Of a stretch of 64,000 nucleotides of DNA, positions 61,897 through 64,000 are shown piece by piece; the first letter of the stretch is position 1; every line of letters begins with the position of its first letter. Below the pieces are notes generated by a model. The model had not been told where the DNA came from. It ran no database searches and worked only from the letters and a program-made list of their open reading frames with translations. The position numbers were made by a program, and so were the translations under genes. Origin of the DNA: Gammaproteobacteria bacterium (GTDB lineage: Bacteria; Pseudomonadota; Gammaproteobacteria; Steroidobacterales; Steroidobacteraceae); contig JANXZG010000026.1 in NCBI GenBank assembly GCA_025355645.1, positions 1 through 64,000 on the forward strand. The letters are read 5' to 3'.

Positions 61897-62832
61897 TTAC
61901 GCGTTGTGCGCGAGTACGGCGACGTGCGCGGCTACGCTTCGCCCAAGCGCGGGCAGGCTGTAGCCGCCCTCCAGCATCGAAACTACGCGGCCCCCGGAGT
62001 GGCGCTTTGCCAGCGCGCAGAGTTGGCCCGTCATCCAGGCGTAGTCATCCTCGAGCAGCGCCATGCCGCCGAGCGGATCCTCTGCATGCGCATCGAAGCC
62101 GGCCGAGATCAGGATCAACTGCGGCTTGAACCGCTCGAGTGCCGGTAGCCATACCTCGGCCACCGCCGGACGCACAGCCGCCCCGCCGCTGCCTGCCGCA
62201 AACGGGATGTTCAGCATGTTCGGCGCCGGCTCATCGCTACCGCGGTAAGGATAGAAAGGATGCTGGAAAAGCCCCGCCATCAGCACGCGTTCGCGCCACT
62301 GCGGCGCGCCGAAAATATCCTCAGTGCCATTGCCGTGATGCACATCGAAATCGATCACCGCGACGCGACTGAGGCCCATCTTGTCGAGCGCATAGGCTGC
62401 TGCCACGGCGATGTTGTTGAATATGCAGAATCCCATCGAACGATCCGCGGTGGCGTGGTGACCGCAAGGTCGGACCGCGCAAAACGCGTTGCCGGCCCGA
62501 CCGGCCATGAGTTCATCAATCGCCAGCATTCCGGCGCCTGCGGCCCGGCGCGCCGCATCGAGGCTGCTCGGGTTCATAGCGGTGTCCGGATCGAGCTGGC
62601 GGTAGCCCGTGCTCGGTGCTTGGCTGAATATCAGCTCGACATAGGCCTTGCGATGCACACGCTCAAGGTCCTGCTTGTTCGCGAGCGGCGCATCCAGCGT
62701 GCGCAGCTGCGTGAGCATCCCGCTCTCGCGCAGCTGCTCATTGATCGCCGCGAGGCGGCCGGGACACTCCGGGTGGCCCGGGCCCATCTCGTGCAGGCGG
62801 CAATCGGCATGGGTAATGTACAGCGTGGTCAT
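61897..62832 (-). CDS. Histone deacetylase-family (acetoin utilisation-type) deacetylase
   Basis: 311 residues. The class II HDAC-like active site is intact: the tandem His in RPCGHHATADRSMGFCIFNN, the zinc Asp and His in VAVIDFDVHHGNGTEDIFGA, the second zinc Asp in LILISAGFDAHAEDPLGGMA, and the glycine loop SMLEGGYSLPALGRSV. Bacterial members remove acetyl or other acyl groups from small amines, polyamines or proteins. Substrate unknown. It is divergent from the quinone oxidoreductase gene and leads into the P-loop gene. Confidence 0.9.
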   Translation of the reverse strand: MTTLYITHADCRLHEMGPGHPECPGRLAAINEQLRESGMLTQLRTLDAPLANKQDLERVHRKAYVELIFSQAPSTGYRQLDPDTAMNPSSLDAARRAAGAGMLAIDELMAGRAGNAFCAVRPCGHHATADRSMGFCIFNNIAVAAAYALDKMGLSRVAVIDFDVHHGNGTEDIFGAPQWRERVLMAGLFQHPFYPYRGSDEPAPNMLNIPFAAGSGGAAVRPAVAEVWLPALERFKPQLILISAGFDAHAEDPLGGMALLEDDYAWMTGQLCALAKRHSGGRVVSMLEGGYSLPALGRSVAAHVAVLAHNA

Positions 62833-62878
62833 GCGGATCCTCTGGCATTGATTCTACAACGCGGTTAGATTGGCGCGC

Positions 62879-63877
62879 ATGGCAAACATACCCAGTCAAA
62901 TGAAGGCGATCGAAATTGCCGCCCCGGGCGGCGCCGAGCAACTGCGACTTACCACGCGCCCGGTGCCGCCCTGCGCTGAGGGCGAGGTGCTGGTGCGCGT
63001 GGCAGCCGCCGGTGTCAATCGTCCCGATGTCATGCAACGCCAGGGCCGCTATCCGCCGCCCCCCGGTGCCTCGGATCTGCCGGGACTCGAAATCGCCGGC
63101 GAGATCGCCGCGATCGGACCAGGCGTATCCGGCTTTAAGCTCGGGGATCGGGTGCTTGCGCTACTAGCCGGCGGTGGCTACGCCGAGTATGCGCTGGCCG
63201 CCGCGCCGCTATGCCTGCCGGTGCCGGAGGGCCTCACGATGATCGAGGCCGCGGCCGTCCCGGAGACCTATTTTACGGTGTGGACGAACCTGTTCCAGCG
63301 CGGCGGTTGCAAAAGCGGCGATACGGTACTGGTCCATGGCGGCACGAGCGGCATCGGCACGACTGCGATCCAGCTCGCAAGCGCCTGGGGTGCGCGCGTG
63401 TTTGCGACGGCAGGCTCCCCCGATAAATGCCGCGCCTGCGAGCGACTCGGCGCGGTGCGCGGCATCGATTACAAAACAGAAGATTTCGTCGAGGTGGTGC
63501 GCAGCGCGACCGCGGGCCGGGGGGTCGACCTGATTCTGGACATGGTGGCGGGAAGTTATGTGGCCAGGAATATCGAGGCGGCGGCGACGGAGGGGCGCAT
63601 CGTGACGATCTCGTTGCTCGGCGGCGCGAAAGCAGAGATCAACATGGGCCACCTCATGCAAAAGCGCCTGACCCTGACCGGATCGACCCTGCGCGCGCGT
63701 ACCGTGGCGCAAAAGGCCATCGTCGCCGAGGCGGTGCGCAAGAACGTCTGGCCGTTGCTGGCCGCCGGGCGCGTGAAGCCCGTCGTACACGCCAGCTTCC
63801 CGCTCGCTCAGGCGAGCGCTGCGCACACGCTCATGGAGTCTTCGCAGCATATCGGGAAGATTGTGCTGACAATGTAG
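62879..63877 (+). CDS. NAD(P)H-quinone oxidoreductase, zinc-free MDR family
   Basis: 332 residues from the ATG at 62879; MKAIEIAAPG (about 62900) is the more conventional start. Quinone oxidoreductase/PIG3-like features: VRVAAAGVNRPDVMQRQGRY, PGLEIAGEIAAIGPGVSGFK, the NADPH-binding VLVHGGTSGIGTTAIQLASA, and LILDMVAGSYVARNIEAAAT. No zinc-binding Cys pattern is present. It reduces quinones or enones with NADPH. Upstream is the divergent deacetylase gene. Confidence 0.9.
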   Translation: MANIPSQMKAIEIAAPGGAEQLRLTTRPVPPCAEGEVLVRVAAAGVNRPDVMQRQGRYPPPPGASDLPGLEIAGEIAAIGPGVSGFKLGDRVLALLAGGGYAEYALAAAPLCLPVPEGLTMIEAAAVPETYFTVWTNLFQRGGCKSGDTVLVHGGTSGIGTTAIQLASAWGARVFATAGSPDKCRACERLGAVRGIDYKTEDFVEVVRSATAGRGVDLILDMVAGSYVARNIEAAATEGRIVTISLLGGAKAEINMGHLMQKRLTLTGSTLRARTVAQKAIVAEAVRKNVWPLLAAGRVKPVVHASFPLAQASAAHTLMESSQHIGKIVLTM

Positions 63878-64000
63878 GCTTGGCGGCTTGCGCCGGGGCA
63901 AGCCAGCGATCGACCGATATGCGCGTGGGCTCACCGCGGGCTTCGCCGAAGACCCTTTCGGCTGTGTCCCAGTCAACGATAACCCGCCGGCTCGCGGTTG
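63831..64000 (-). CDS. Possible 3' end of a gene entering from the right
   Basis: On the minus strand an open frame enters at 64000 and reads TASRRVIVDWDTAERVFGEA, then RGEPTRISVDRWLAPAQAAK, and stops at 63831-63833. It looks protein-like but would overlap the quinone oxidoreductase 3' end by 47 bp and has no family I recognise. It could equally be chance reading of GC-rich sequence. Confidence 0.3.
   Translation of the reverse strand, partial: TASRRVIVDWDTAERVFGEARGEPTRISVDRWLAPAQAAKPTLSAQSSRYAAKTP

Overview
The window looks like a chromosomal segment of a GC-rich gammaproteobacterium. The evidence is the core order ftsK-lolA-rarA-serS, a lexA-imuA-imuB-dnaE2 mutagenesis operon, Kdo hydroxylase beside a heptosyltransferase-like gene, and type II secretion genes. 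I cannot name the species; a soil or plant-associated, oxalate-using member of the Steroidobacter/Nevskiales type is my inference. Coding density is high and many neighbouring genes overlap by 4 bp (ATGA).

Region 1 (1-13435): a decaying genomic island between a tRNA-Ser(UGA) and the intact Kdo hydroxylase gene kdoO. Its left edge carries a 22-codon remnant of a diverged kdoO fused to a 5'-truncated S8 peptidase. Inside are an intact exported amidohydrolase and an intact TonB-dependent receptor, a heavily broken MFS transporter, a frameshifted resolvase, a RidA protein, a frameshifted small gene followed by a duplicated ridA tail, two tyrosine-integrase remnants and a frameshifted TIR/TolB-like/TPR protein. 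Lesions are concentrated here.

Region 2 (13436-34425): core genes. They are kdoO and a GT9 glycosyltransferase (lipopolysaccharide core), a Bax-inhibitor-1 family protein, ftsK-lolA-rarA-serS, trxB-DUF482-aat-infA, clpS-clpA, the type II secretion genes gspC-D-E-F, and a small acidic protein.

Region 3 (34422-43419): an iron/2-oxoglutarate-type oxygenase, a frameshifted membrane protein, the SOS operon lexA-imuA-imuB-dnaE2 behind two tandem LexA boxes, an Lpp-like alanine-zipper lipoprotein with a strong terminator, and a small lipoprotein gene broken by an in-frame stop.

Region 4 (43495-60104): the most interesting part, a nearly self-contained oxalate assimilation locus. OxlT would import oxalate and Frc would make oxalyl-CoA. 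Oxc would decarboxylate part of it to formyl-CoA, and a PanE-like reductase (homologue of the oxalyl-CoA reductase PanE2 of Methylobacterium) would reduce part to glyoxylate. SgaA, HprA and MtdA belong to the serine cycle and would take up glyoxylate and C1 units. A stand-alone 10-formyl-H4F hydrolase-like protein, pyruvate kinase, a SucC/SucD-type CoA ligase, a fumarylacetoacetase-family enzyme and a porin lie among them. A GntR/FCD regulator ends the locus. A palindrome TGATATATCA and two near copies occur only, as far as I saw, in the two divergent promoter regions of this locus, so the regulator may control both halves.

Region 5 (60096-64000): an unrecognised P-loop protein downstream of a histone-deacetylase-family enzyme, a quinone oxidoreductase, and possibly the 3' end of one more gene.
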